Source: Coix lacryma-jobi var. lacryma-jobi
Taxonomy: Eukaryota > Streptophyta > Magnoliopsida > Poales > Poaceae
Direction of reading: 5' to 3'
Length of the DNA stretch: 64,000 bases
NCBI GenBank assembly: GCA_009763385.1
Contig: CM019824.1
Coordinates: 152,526,305-152,590,304 of the forward strand
Positions 23,838 to 36,352 of the stretch are shown here, one piece after another. The notes below the pieces were generated by a model. That model searched no databases. It was not told the origin of the DNA and was given only the letters and a program-made list of their open reading frames with translations. The position numbers and the translations under genes are program-made. The first letter of the stretch is position 1; each line of letters opens with the position of its first letter.

Positions 23838-26305
23838 ATGTCGTCCCTAAGTCAAGAGCCATCATTGATATTGTCAAGAGTCTCTGAGCAGCTGTTGGAA
23901 CAACAAGCAAAGCAATTCGAAGATCAAATGAAGAAGATGAAGGATGAGATTGAGAGCTTGAAGCAAGCCTTGGGCAGAAAAGCCGAGTCATCCGGAAGTG
24001 GAGAAGTTCCACCATAGCCCAAAGAAGATAAGAAGAAGGAAGATGAATAAAAGGACAAGAAAGACAAGGAATTCACAAGCATACCACATGATTATAGCCA
24101 AATGGGCAAGATCCTTCAATTGCCTAGCGTCAATCTAGGCAAACCACCCTCCTTCGATGGAATCAACTACAATGATTGGGCACACAAGATGAAGATACAT
24201 CTCATTGCCGCAAGAGCTTGGGAGATAGTTGAGAATGGGCTAAGTCATGTTGAAGGTGAAGAGTACACCGACCTAGATGCCATTGAGTTTCAACAAAATG
24301 CGCAAGCGGCATCCTTGATTCTATCATGCCTCAAGCCCGAAGAGAGTTCCAAGGTCCATGGAATGGTGGTTGCCAAGAAGATTTGGGACACTCTCAGAAT
24401 ATCATATGAGGGTGATGAAAGTGTAAGAAAGTGCAACATAGAGCTTCTTCAAGGGAAGATCGAGAACTTCACTATCAAGAGTGGTGAAACCACTCAACAA
24501 ATGTTTGATAGGTTCATGACCTTGATAAACAAGATCAGAGCTCTTGGAGATAACAAGTGGGATGACAACTCAACTGCAAGAAAGCTATTGAGAGCATATA
24601 GGAAGAAGAACAAGACACTTGCATCAATTATCATGGAGAGACCTAACTATGAGAGCATGGGACCACATGAGATGCTTGCCAAGATAAAGCATCATGAAGT
24701 CTTGGATGATGAGGCCATAGAAGATCAAGAAGCAAGCAACAAGAAAGTGGTAGCTCTCAAGGCCAAGCAAGAAGAAGGAAGTAGAGCCCAACATGATTCA
24801 TCAAGTGAAGGAAGCGATGATTCCGATGACGAGATTGTGCTTCTTGTAAAGAACTTTAGAAGATTCATGAGGAAGAAGATGTACAAGAAGGGCAAAGGTG
24901 GATACTTCAAGAAGTCAAAGAAGAGGAATTTCTATGAGTGTGGTGCGGATGATCACTTCATCGCTGATTGTCCACAAAAGAAGAACAAGAGCAAGTTTAG
25001 CAAGAGTGATGACAAGAACCAAAGAAGAAGAAGAGGTGGTGAAGCTCATCTTGGCGAAGAATGGTTCTCGGAAGATGAATCAAGTGATGAAGAGAAGAGC
25101 AAGGGCAAGGAGAAAGAGAAGGGAGCGGCCAACATCGCCATACACAAGACCACTTCTCCAAGCTTCTTCTCCAACATGGCTACATCGGCCGCTTCATCAC
25201 GCTTGTTCGAGAGTTTCTCGGACGACGAGGACGACTTCACTCATTCTTGCTTCATGGCTAAGGATGAGAAGGTATCATCTAACTCTCCTACTTGTTCTAG
25301 TGATGAGGATAGTGATGATGATATGGATGAATTTGAACTAAGCATAATTAGAAAATTTGGTAAGAAAGGTGGACCAAAAATATTAAAACTGCTCACTAAA
25401 TTGGAGAGTCGAAATGAGAGTCTTGCTTTGCAAGGGGACTTGATCTCTCAAGAGAGAGAAAAGAACCTTGCATTGGAAGCCTCTCTTGCCGAGGAGAGGT
25501 TGAAGGTTGAGAAATTGACTATTGAACTATCATTAGCCAATGACTCAAACAAGAAGTTGGCTAAGGAGTGTTCCACGAGCAATGACTCAATTGCTAATCT
25601 AAAGAGTAAGGTTAGTTTGGTTCAAGAAAGCCTCACAAGCTTTCAAAATAAATATCAAACTCTTGAACTAAGCTACAACACTCTTTGGAGTAGTTCTTCT
25701 TCAACCACTCTTCAGGATTCCGATAACTCTAATGCTTCAACAAGTAATGGTTGCAAAAGATGTTATAAAGTTGATATAAATGCTTGTGCAACTAAGATTG
25801 TTGAGTTAGGGAAGAAGAGCAAAGAGATCCAACGGTTCAACATGATCTTGAGGAATGGTTGCATGTGTAAGATGGAACAACCAAAGGACATCCTCAAGAC
25901 CGCAAGACATCCATCCATCAAGGATGGGATTGGGTACAATAGGTATGGTGGCAAGGCCAATGGAAAGAAGATGTCAAAGGGGTACCCTTTGTTAACTTTA
26001 ACAAAGGGGTTCCTCTCTTTGACCTAATGAACAATGCAAACAAGGTTGCCAATCCAAAGGCCCTACTTGCAAATGACAAGGTCAACAAGGAGAAGCAAGT
26101 GGAGGTCCCCAAGCAACAAAAGCCTATATCACGAAGCTATACTTGTGATTATTTATGTTGTTGGGGAGAGAACGACAAGATTGTCGTTAAGTATTTTGGT
26201 GCACTCAAGAAGAGGGAGATTATGAGAAATGTTTGGGTGCCCAAAGTTTATGTGACTACCCCCCTAGGACCCAATCTCACTTGGGTACCTAAATCAAGAA
26301 CATAA
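23838..26305 (+). pseudogene. C2 gag
   Basis: The natural start is probably ATG 23838, in frame with the long ORF from 24102. Two stops lie in the N-terminal extension (TAG 24015-24017, TAA 24048-24050), so at present the open part starts at 24102 (641 residues). Order: coiled-coil-prone N-terminus, UBN2-type gag domain (PPSFDGINYNDW), knuckle, basic and acidic stretches, long coiled coil, then, after a one-base loss near 25973, the C-terminal part in another frame to 26305. The first Cys of the zinc knuckle is replaced by Phe (FYECGADDHFIADC); C1 keeps Cys. Confidence 0.85.
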
Positions 26306-26318
26306 ACTTGATTTGTAG

Positions 26319-27336
26319 GAATATGCCTCTGGTGGATCAAGTTGGGTGTTGGATAGTGGATGCACCAATCATATGACCAGGGAAAAAGAAATGTTCACCT
26401 CCTTTCAACCAAGCCGGGACTCATGCAACAACATTGTGTTTGGTGACAATGGAAAAGGAGAAGTGCTTGGTTTGGGTAAAATTGCTATCTCAACCGATAA
26501 TTCCATATCTAATGTATTACTTATGCATTCGTTGAGTTACAATTTGTTATTCGTTTCTCAACTTTGTGAAATGGGTTACGATTGTCTCTTTACGGATAAG
26601 GGGTGACCGTCTCTAGAAGAAGGGATTCCTCTATTGCATTTAAAGGTGTATTGAAGGGAAAACTTTGCCTAGTTGACTTCTCAACTAGTAAGGTGGAACC
26701 TACGACATGTCTAATGGCAAAATCTAGCATGGGTTGGCTTTGGCATCGCCGACTAGCTCATGTTGGGATGAGGAACTTGGCCCAACTTCAAAGGGAAGGG
26801 CACATCCTTGGACTAACCAATGTGTCTTTTGAGAAAGATAGGATTTGCAGCGCATGCCAAGCCGGAAAGCAAGTTGGAGCAAAGCATCCAATGAAGAACG
26901 TCGTGTCAACCACAAGGCCATTGAAGCTACTACATATGGACCTCATCGGACCCGTTGCTTACCAAAGCATCGGTGGTAACAAATATGGTTTCATTATTGT
27001 TGATGACTTTTCTCGCTTCACTTGGGTGTTCTTTTAGGAGATAAAAGTGAGACCCAAGGCATCTTTAAGAATTTTGCTAGAAGGGCTCAAAATGAGTTTG
27101 AGCTCAAGATCAAGAAGGTGAGAAGCGACAACGGGACCGAGTTCAAGAACACCAACATAGAAGAGTATCTTGATGATGAAGGAATCAAGCATGAGTTCTC
27201 CGTTCCATATACCCCACAACAAAATGGGGTTGTGGAAAGGAAGAATCGAACTCTTGTTGGAGCCGCAAGATCTATGTTGGATGAATACAAGACGTCCCAT
27301 GGCTTTTGGGTGGAGGCGATGAACACCGCGTGTCAT
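26319..27336 (+). pseudogene. C2 pol, 5' part: protease and integrase
   Basis: The protease motif LDSGCTNHMT is at about 26350. The zinc-binding HRRLAHVG and CSACQAGK follow, then the integrase core with HMDLIGP, SDNGTEF and QQNGVVERKN. Frameshifts against C1 lie near 26600 (one base lost) and 27033. The reading stops at the D3 insertion and resumes after 28662. The frame opens directly after TTTGTAG (26318). Confidence 0.9.
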
Positions 27337-28657
27337 TGTTGGGTATTTTAAACGCATACAGAATAATCCGCAAGCGCACGGATACCGATGTAGCCTTCAC
27401 CCGAGAGTATTCCAGGGTATCGATTTCCACGGGGAACGTGAAGTGTACTAATCAAGAGGCAAGTCGTCCAAGAAAAGAATGATAAAATGGATAGAGAGAG
27501 ATCTTAGGGTTTTCTAAGCAGGTCTATCTAATTAAAGGCTCACTATACTTTACTTACTTCGGGACATCAGAACACTAGCCACAGAAAGGGATGAGAAAGG
27601 GGCTAGGAAGCTCCGACTACGGTCCTACAAACACCAACCCGAACGTGGTGGACTACGTCGGCCGTCAGGGCTGTCACCACCTGGGGCTACCACAACTATC
27701 CGTGGCGTTGGGTGCAAACTCAGGTAAACCCTAGTCTAGACACCACATCTACACTAAAGATTACTACTCTAATTACCTCGAATAATTAGAGCACTCGATA
27801 CGAGCGGAGATCCAGTAAATAAAATAAAGCAAGAACTAAAATTAAATATAATACTTAGAAAAAGTAAATGAAGAACCTGGAGATTACTTGAAGACGAACT
27901 AGATGCTGCACCAATACAATGTCAAGGAAGATCCGACAGATCCGGCTCCTCCTCAGCTCTCTCCTTCTCCTCTCTCTAATCCAATCTCTAATTACAACTA
28001 GATGAACTAGACAACTAGAACTAGAACTAGATCTAATTCTAGATGAACTAGAAGAGATTCATCTAGAGGGACCTCTACTTCTAATTGAAACCCTAGTTTC
28101 TGATGTGGAGATGAATAATGAAGATGGAGATGCCTGAAGAGGGGGGTCTGGGTCTGGTTTTATAGCCCGGAGCGTGGAACGTGATCCCTTGGATCAAACC
28201 GACTTCAGGGACGGTGGAGATGCATCCTAGGAGGCGGTGGAAGAAGGTTCCAGAAGGCGGAGGCGAAACGGCCTCTGTGGCCGACCGGTCGGTCCCAGGG
28301 TGGGACCGGTCGGTCTGGCCCAGTGGGCCCACGTGGTGGCCCGCCTCGTGGTGTCTTCTAGATCCTTCTTTTGTAGATTTTGTTGCGAAATTAATATCTT
28401 TTCATCCGGGACTCCGAATATAGCAAATGATATGTCCATTTCGATCGTCTCGACGAGCTCTTCGCAATGGTGCACTCCAATTCATCACTTGATATGCTTT
28501 TATATGGTAAAAACATGGATGTCCTACAAAACAAGTGAGAGCACCAAAACTCGTGGAACTTGTTAGTTTCAAACCCTACAACTATGCTTTGTGATTCATT
28601 TAGTGTCATTTCATGCAATAGTTGATGGTTAATTATGAGCATTAGTGAGTGTCAACA
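27337..28657 (-). mobile_element. Solo LTR D3 inserted in C2 integrase
   Basis: Flanked by the 5-bp duplication GTCAT (27332-27336 and 28658-28662), with termini TGTTGGG and GTCAACA. It is nearly the reverse complement of the D1 LTR (12508-13883). On the minus strand it has a TATA box (28158-28164) and upstream CCGACCGGTC palindromes (28279-28318). No internal sequence remains, so it is a solo LTR from LTR-LTR recombination. Confidence 0.95.
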
Positions 28658-30938
28658 GTCATGCCATCAACCGCCTCTACCTCAACAAGGTAAGGGACAA
28701 GACGCCATATGAGATACTAACCGGTAACAAATCGAAGGTGCATTACTTTCGAGTCTTTGGCTGCAAGTGTTTCATACTAAACAAGAGGGCCAAAAGCTCA
28801 AGTTTGCACCTAAGGTACACGAAGGCTTTCTACTTGGTTATGGTACTAACGAACATGGCTACCGTGTATTCAATAATGCCACCGACACTATTGAGTTAAC
28901 GGTAGACATGACTTTTGATGAATCCGACGGCTCCCAAAAGGAGCAACTCAATGATGAGCTTGTAGGTAATGACATGTCTCCATCCGAAGCAATCAAGAAG
29001 CTTGAGACCGGTGATGTGAGGCCTATTGAGATTCAAGATGATGAAGATGAGCCATTGCACACTCCACAAGATTCAAATGTCCATCATGTGCATTCGAATG
29101 CACATGGTGAAGCTTCCGCAACTCTGAAAGGTGGAAGTGCAAATGATGTTCAAATGCAACATCAACTTGATGATCAAGCTCAAGCTCAACATGATGACCA
29201 ACAAGTTATGGAAGACATCCACACATATGGTGAAGATGATGAAGATGGACTCATCCAAAGGAGATCACTCGTGCCGCATCCAAAAGTGCATCATACAATT
29301 CAACGGGACCATTCCGTTGACAACATACTAGGGAGCATACGATGTGGGGGAGCGACACGTTCACGTTTAGCAAGTTTTTGTGAACATTACTTGTTTGTCT
29401 CCTCTTTGGAACCTCTTAGGGTGGAAGAAGCACTTGATGATCTGGATTGGGTGATGGCCATGCAAGAAGAGTTGAACAACTTCACTCGCAATGAAGTGTG
29501 GTCATTGGTGGAAAGACCCAAGCAAAACATGATAGGAACCAAGTGGGTCTTTCGCAACAAGCAAGACGAGCATGGCGTGGTTACAAGGAACAAAGCACGG
29601 TTGGTGGCTCAAAGTTTCACTCAAATCAAAGGTTTGGATTTTGGGGAAATCTATGCACCCATAGCTAGGCTTGAGTCAATTCGCATATTACTTGCCTTTG
29701 CTACTCACCATGATTTCAAGTTATATCAAATGGACGTGAAAAGTGCATTCCTCAACGGTCCCCTCTTCGAATTGGTGTACGTGGAGAAACCACCGGGTTT
29801 TGAGGATTCCAAATTTCCCAACCACGTCTACAAGCTCGACAAGGCGCTCTATGGGATCAAGCAAGCCCCTAGAGCTTGGTATGATTGCTTAAAGGATTTC
29901 CTACTCAAAAAGGGTTTTGAGATAGGAAAGGCCGATGCTACTTTATTTACTCGCAAAGTCAATAATGATATCTTTGTGTGCCAAATATATGTCGATGACA
30001 TAATATTTGGTAGTACTAATGTGGCTTTTTGTGAGGAGTTTAGTAGGATCATGACCAAAAGGTTCGAGATGTCCATGATGGGTGAGTTGAAGTATTTCCT
30101 AGGATTCCAAATCAAGCAACTCAAGGATGGCACGTTCATCAGTCAAACCAAGTATACAAGAGACATGCTAAAGAAGTTTGAGATGGACAAGGCCAAACCC
30201 ATCAAGACTCCCATGCCAACCAATGGACATCTTGATCTAGATGAGGATGGTAAGTCAGTGGACCAAAAGGTATACCGCTCTATGATCGGTTCATTGCTTT
30301 ACCTTTGTGCGTCTAGGCCCGATATCATGCTTAGCATGTGCATGTGTGCAAGGTTTCAAGCTAATCCGAAAGAATGTCATATTATGGCCGTTAAGAGAAT
30401 CTTTCAATACTTAGTGCACACTCCTAATCTTGGCTTGTGGTATCCCAAGGGCTCCACTTTCGATCTACTTGGCTATTCCGATTTGGACTATGCCGGTTGC
30501 AAGGTAGATCAGAAGAGCACTACCGGGACTTGCCAATTTATTGGAAGGTATTTGGCGTCATGGAGTTCCAAGAAACAAAATAGTGTTTCCCTATCTACTG
30601 AAGCCGAGTATGTGGCGGCCGGCGCATGCTGTGCCCAACTACTTTGGATGAAGCAAACACTAAAAGATTTTGGATGTGAGGAAAACAAGATTCCACTTTT
30701 GTGTGACAATGAGAGTGCTATCAAACTAGCAAACAATCTCGTAAACCATTCTCACACAAAACACATAGACATCCGACATCATTTCTTGAGAGACCTTGAA
30801 GCCAAAGGAGATATCGCTATACGCCATGTGAGCACCGAAAAACAATTAGCTGATATCTTCACAAAGCCTCTAGATGAGTCAAGATTTTGTGCTTTGAGGA
30901 GTGAGCTAAATATCATTTACTCTTGTAACGTAGCTTGA
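28658..30938 (+). pseudogene. C2 pol, 3' part: hinge, reverse transcriptase, RNase H
   Basis: Continues integrase after D3. One frameshift near 28798; from 28767 an open frame of 723 residues runs to the pol stop. It has an acidic hinge, reverse transcriptase with DVKSAFLNG and YVDDIIFGS, and RNase H with CDNESAIKL and DIFTKPLD. In RNase H the motif reads LSTEAEY against LSTAEAEY in C1, a three-base loss removing one Ala next to the catalytic Glu. It is the best-kept pol in the window, but separated from a usable protease and integrase. Confidence 0.9.
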
Positions 30939-31139
30939 TGTCTTGCACATATTTGTTTTCACCTAGAGATGTAGATAAATGTTTGACAAAATTTGTGTGC
31001 AATTTCAAATTCTATTTTGCATACTTCTCTCATGTCCATAGTTATGTACTGATTGTATGAAATCTGGACATGGTTGAAGTGTGTGTAGTATACCACACAA
31101 AGTTCTCCTAGGAAAGCTCTCTGTCCGTTCTGGAAGTGA

Positions 31140-31240
31140 ACGGTCGGTAGTACCGCCATAAGGGCCGGTAGTACCGACCGTCGGTAGTACCGACCCCTAT
31201 GGGTGGTAGTACCGATCAGGGTTTACCCTGGTATAAAGTG
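31140..31240 (+). promoter_or_regulatory. Putative internal promoter for the third ORF of C2
   Basis: Same layout as in C1: four GGTAGTACCG words (31143-31215) and TATAAA at 31232-31237. C2 has one extra word here. Confidence 0.55.
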
Positions 31241-31797
31241 CCGCGGTGAAAAGGTTTTCCCCTTATCCTCTCAGTCTTTCTCACCGTGCGCGCCGCCCCT
31301 TTGACCCGAGCCTCCCGGCTGCCGTCGCGCCTCCTCCTCTCGATCTCCCTCCTCCTCCACCCAAATCCAAATCCCTCCAGTGAGAAGGTGCTTTGGAGCA
31401 AGGAGATCGTTTTGGTGGTGTTCGTGAAGCCCGGAAGCTCTCCTCCCTTTGGATTTCGGCCTCTTCACTTCGAGTAGCAAGGTACTAGGGTGTTCATGCC
31501 CGATCTCTCAATGTACCTTGTTCTAGGCCGTTTCCTTTGGCAGGATTGTTCTATCTAGTACATAGATGCTTCTAGGATGTATCTTGTGTAAGTTTGTGGG
31601 TGATTTGTGTGATTGGATCAAAGGTAACTGCACGTTGTTGTGCGGTCGGTAGTACCGACCCTACGGGCGGTAGTACCGACCGCGCGCAGTGAACAATCAT
31701 TCTTCCCCGATCTCAATCGTTGTTTCTATTTGCCACATCCGGTGAAGTTGTCTTGTTGTCACATGTGTCTCATATTGGTCTATGTACTCTATTCTAG

Positions 31798-33183
31798 ATG
31801 TCACATGACCAGAGGGCTTCACGTGACGCAAGGCTTGCTAGGGAGGCAAGAGAGGAAGAAGAAGAAGATTATGTCGTTTTGGAGCAAGGTGATCAGCAGC
31901 GGTGCAATCCCTCGCGCCGGGCTAGGTCTACCAGTGGGAGTAGCGAGGACGCTACTCGGTCCGTTCGTGGACGTTCGTCCACGGGCCGATGGAGTGTGGG
32001 TTGGGACGGTGGTCGTGGCAGTGGGCACGTCCCACCTTCGCCGTCGCCGCCTCCTACTGTCGGTCCTCCTAGTCGGCTGCATAGCGTGCTGGTTGGTGGC
32101 CAGACCCTGCCAGTTGGTCCCGATAGGGAGGGTCGTGCAATCGATCCTCGCGTTGGGTCCCGATAGTGGGCATGATCAGACAGGGGCTTTGATGGCTGGT
32201 CCAGCATTTCCAGGAATTGTCATGGACTATTCAGAAAGGAAGAGGGCAAATCTACTAAGGGAGCAGCGGTTGGAAAACCCTATCTTTTTGTCAGAGATGC
32301 TTCTGTGGACAGACGCTTTTGGTCCCGCTTTCAGCAGGACTACTATGTGTCTATCCTCTAGAAGGGTTTCTGTGCTAAGGGGCGTCCTCCGCTTTTTTAT
32401 CACAACCGTCTGGGGATTCGATCTTTGTCCGACAAGGGTTCAGAAGAGATGGATGCGTTGGTGCAGAAGCTTGAGGAATGGAGGATTCTTGGGCTAATCA
32501 CAAGTGAGCGCCCTAGCTGCAGAGATGTCGAAGGTGATAGTGCTCCAGCTGCAGCAGCTGCCCCTGGCGAGGCTCATTGCTAGGAGCAGGCTCATGAGGG
32601 AGTGCCTCCTGCTGCCTCTTCTCCTCCGCATTGTGAGAGGCGTAGGAGTGGAGGTGGTGGGGCCGTTCGTTACGCTCTCAATAAGTTCTTCAACTGGTTT
32701 TGCTACAAGGCTGAGCGTGACGAGTAGCATCAGAGGCAAGTGAATGAACATCTTGGCCTTCCTTAGCAATCTCCTCAACGGTCCTTCCTGGATCCTTTCG
32801 TAGAGGACGATGCCCAGCATGGTTGTGATGATGATGATGATGACGGTGGTGAGCAGCAGCAGCAGCATGGAGGTGATGATGAGGCCGGTATCTTCAGCTC
32901 CGCGATGTTTCAGCGTCCTCCCTTCTATCCTGACTATGGTGCGGGCCTGTCACATGGTGGCGGGTCTACCTCATAACAGGGTAGAGGGGGTGGCTCTTAC
33001 ATGGGCTTTGCTTCCCCGGATGCCGATCCAGCTGGGAGCGGTGGCTTCCACGCTCCCTCTCCTCCGCCGGATCCTTCTAGTGCTCCCTCGTCGTCATTTC
33101 CAGGTGGTGATGTTGGCGCAAGTGCTTACTCTTCTCTCTTTGGTGATCCCTATCATGAAGGTTCTTCCGGTGGCTACTATTAG
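31798..33183 (+). pseudogene. C2 third ORF, degraded
   Basis: The N-terminal 122 codons (31798-32166) are open, including the CAG codon that is TAG in C1. After that it is broken by a loss of about 40 bases near 32165, a one-base loss near 32280, TAG for TGG at about 32358, and a deletion of about 570 bases at 32510 that removes most of the globular core. Several further stops occur, and only the Gly/Ser/Tyr tail (33001-33183) is again open. So the core domain survives only in C1. Confidence 0.8.
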
Positions 33184-33759
33184 ATCTTATGCATATAGTG
33201 GCCTACCCTTTTTGGTATTTGATGTCAAAGGGGGAGTGTTAGGCTTTTCATGATGTAATAGCTAGCTTTGAGAGAGTTTTGAACTATGAGAACTAAGTGT
33301 GTGGTATGCTACATTTGTGATGATCTATGTGTGCTAGAGGATACATTTGAGCTTAATGTAATATTCATGTTTGGTTGATCCTCTATATTATTACTCTTGT
33401 CATGTTTGGTGATTGTTGTTTTCGATTTGGCTATGTGTTTTGAGTCTTCTTCTTTCTTCCATAGCCATTCGGTTTCTCTTATCTTATTGTTATGTGAATC
33501 ACCATACCATCGTGTTCATGCATCACAAATTATTATATATTATGTTGCCACACACTTAGGCATCCCACGGATTGCAAAATTTAGGGGGAGCTCTTGTCCT
33601 TGTTTATGCAATCTTGTTTAAAACAAGGTTTAAAATTCAAAATCCAGAGCATACACTAAGGGAGAGCTTGAACTAAATTTTGGAATTCAAAGTTTAAATT
33701 ATTTTTATCTTTATTGTAAGCCTAAGTTGGTTGTCATCAATTACCAAAAAGGGGGAGTT
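33184..33759 (+). other. C2 3' non-coding region with polypurine tracts
   Basis: No ORF. It has an internal purine tract AAAGGGGGAG at about 33228 and the LTR-adjacent polypurine tract AAAAAGGGGGAG at 33746-33757, two bases before the LTR. Confidence 0.85.
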
Positions 33760-34253
33760 TGAAAGTGCATTCGCCCCCTATGTGGGTTTTGGCTAATTAA
33801 TGACAATCAAATTAGGGACTTACAACATTGAAAAGATATGTATGTTGGTGTTAGTCCTTAGAAAGAATTTCAATAACAATATCCCGTGAACAAAGCACGT
33901 TAAAAGTTGTTGGACAAAGTATGCCTAGCTCAAGCAATGGATCGCGGTTTTATCTTTGAACTTGAGTTATAGGTAAGCCAGACTATCAAGAGGGTTACAA
34001 ATTAGGTTGACTAGGTGTGGAGAAAAGTGCTCAAAACGACTAACTAAAGTTTGCTTGAGAGTCACCACACGATCACAAACACATAGATATATTTTTGTAC
34101 AGTCAGTAGTACCGACCAGGGAGGCAGCGCGCAATGCTCTCTGGGTAGAGTTCATTTTGAACTGGCAGTAGTACCGCCATAAGGTTGGTAGTACCGGCCA
34201 CCCAGACCATTCTAACACCCTCTCTGTGTAGGTTCAAAAATGACTTGGCGGTA
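33760..34253 (+). mobile_element. Right-hand C LTR, first part
   Basis: Starts TGAAAGTGCATTCGCC after the polypurine tract. It runs to the E insertion, whose target duplication CGGTA is 34249-34253. It holds the first palindromic words at about 34104-34190. Confidence 0.9.
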
Positions 34254-34693
34254 TGTCGACGAAATATCGCCGATAGTCCACCTAGGGGTATACCCAAGGT
34301 GGTAGATTAGAGGGGAAGGTGCGCAAGACGACGACCCAGACGTTGACGCAAGGCAAAAGTAGATGAACACAGAGGTTTATCCAGGTTCGGGCCGCTAGGT
34401 TAGCGTAATATCCTACGTCCTGCGTCGAGTTGTATTGATTGGATCTAGCTTGTGACCTGTGACCTAGGATCTGTTGTCTATCTCCCTTGTCCTCTCGGAG
34501 GACCTGTGCCCCTCCTTATATATTTCGAAAGGACAGAGTTACATTATCAGTATCCGAGTTGGTACTATATCTAGATTACAACTGTCGTGCGGTGCATGTC
34601 GTGCGCCGCACGTCCTCATCATGTGGGCCGGACGACCCCTAGTAGTGTGGCCCATGTACCATCATGTGGTACCCTGGGGTCTATATCCCCACA
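34254..34693 (-). mobile_element. 3' LTR of element E
   Basis: 440 bp. Its last 129 bases (34565-34693) recur at 49211-49339 with very few changes, which identifies it as an LTR. On the minus strand it starts TGTGGGGATATAG. Confidence 0.85.
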
Positions 34694-34859
34694 GCTAGTC
34701 CCCGAGCCTGACAGCAGGTGACTCGGTCACGTGGTGCCAGGGTCTTGAGTATAATCAGACTTATATACATGCGCGGTCGAGCGGCATGTATACACGGTAG
34801 TCCCCAAGGCTGCTAGAAGATGAAGAATAAATCTTGTAGCAGGCTTATAAAAAAGATAA

Positions 34860-35610
34860 ATCCACTATGGTGAAAGCAGTATGTCGTCCGAGCAGGTTGT
34901 CGAACGATGAGTCCGAGCACCGAGCAGTCCCCAGGTTAGCTGGTGAGCCCTCGGTGTAGCCGTCAATGAACGTCGAGGAGTCTGGCTAGCTGGTCGGCGA
35001 CGAAGTTCGAGCGCCAGGTGGTGAGCACCGAGCAAAACGACCAGGTGATCGACGAATCCGAGCACCGAGGAGTCCCCAGCTCAGCTGGTGAGCTCTCAAT
35101 GTAGCCATCAATGAGCGTCGAAGAGTACGACCAGCTGGTCGACGATGAAGTCCGAGCGCCAGGTGATGAGCACCAAGCGACCTGACCAGGTGGTCGACGA
35201 TGACGAGCACCGAGGAGTCCCTAGCTCAGCTGGTGAGCTCTTGGCGTAGCCATCGATGAGCGTTGAAGAGTACGACCAGCTGGTCGACGATGAAGTCCGA
35301 ACGCCAGGTGATGAGCACCAAGCGACCCGACCAGGTGGTCGACGACGACGAGCACCGAGGAGTCCCCAGCTCAGCTGGTGAGCTCTTGGCATAGCCGTCG
35401 ATGAGCGTCGAAGAGTACAGCCAGCTGGTCAGCGACGAAGTCCGAGCGCCAGGCGGTGAGCACCGAGCGAAGCGACCAGCTGGTCGATGATGAAGTCCGA
35501 GCGCCAGGTGGTGAGCACCGAGCGAAGCGACCAGCTGGTTGGCAACGAGGTCTGAGCGCCAGGTGGTGAGCACCGAGCGAAGCGACCAGCTGGTCCCAAG
35601 CGATGATCTT
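34860..35610. repeat. Tandem array with two periods in element E
   Basis: Units of about 145 bp (starting near 34985, 35130, 35275 and 35420). Each contains CGACCAGCTGGTCG-like palindromes and the phrase GAGCACCGAGGAGTCC. From about 35475 the array changes to a short unit of about 54 bp repeated roughly three times, equivalent to one part of the long unit. Minus-strand ORFs across it are repeat translations and not called as genes. Confidence 0.85.
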
Positions 35611-36352
35611 CTTGTTCTTCATGACTGGTCCAGTCCCGGAGCGTAAAGAATTAGCTCACAGACCGAACATGGTTACTGTAAAATAAACATGGAGAATAGT
35701 AGTTCATGACGTACAAATAAAATATGGAGAAAACATTAGCGGTAAAGAAACAGCATATGCCGCTCAACGGTCAATCAGTTGGTATGAACGCTCAGCATTA
35801 AATAAAATTCTCCCGAGCAGTTTGTTTGTAACTGAGTCGCCAGCCCCGGCTAGCCGATAACTCCGAAGCATGAGGCGCGGAGCCCAGGCACGCGTAAGAG
35901 CACCAGCGTCACCGAGGAGCCGCTGCCGACCACCCGTAACGCAGAGCGCGGAGCTGCATTCACGTGTAGGGAGGAGCCGGAGATAGGGCCGTCTCTGGAA
36001 AGCACGAGTGTAAACGTGACTGCTCGGGAAGACACATATGTCATCCTCAGGATGATATATATGGTGAGAAATAGCGAAGAGTCATCATGATGATATCTAG
36101 AGATATATGACGATCGAAGGAATATTTGATTGATGTGAAAGATAATACTTAGCTTGATTGTCATCCGAACGGAGCAGAAGACGAGAGGCGTCGAGGACGG
36201 CGATGAGTCAACAACGAGCGGTCGACGAGGATGGCGGTGAGACGATGACGATGACGTGATGGCTCGCTTGTGGCTCGTAGGCTCGCGGGTGGCTCGTAGG
36301 CTCGTTGGTGGCTCGTCGGTGGCTCGTCTTTGGCTCGATGATGACGTGATGA
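35611..36352 (-). other. Rest of element E interior
   Basis: No recognisable gene. At 36250-36340 there is a short tandem repeat built on GTGGCTCGTAGGCTC and GTGGCTCGT. It ends abruptly at B1 gag (36352/36353), so it is one side of a deletion or recombination junction. Confidence 0.6.

Noticed and set aside
28093..28642. Several ORFs of 79-109 residues inside D3
   Set aside because: They lie in a solo LTR on either strand, and the same frames recur in D1 because the LTRs are related.
34865..35573. Minus-strand ORFs of 66-115 residues across the E tandem array
   Set aside because: They are translations of the tandem units and break wherever the period changes.
36161..36352. C-terminal 64 residues of the B1 ORF as a new domain
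   Set aside because: B2 shows the real gag end. This part is element E sequence, read in frame by accident of the junction, and rich in a short tandem repeat.
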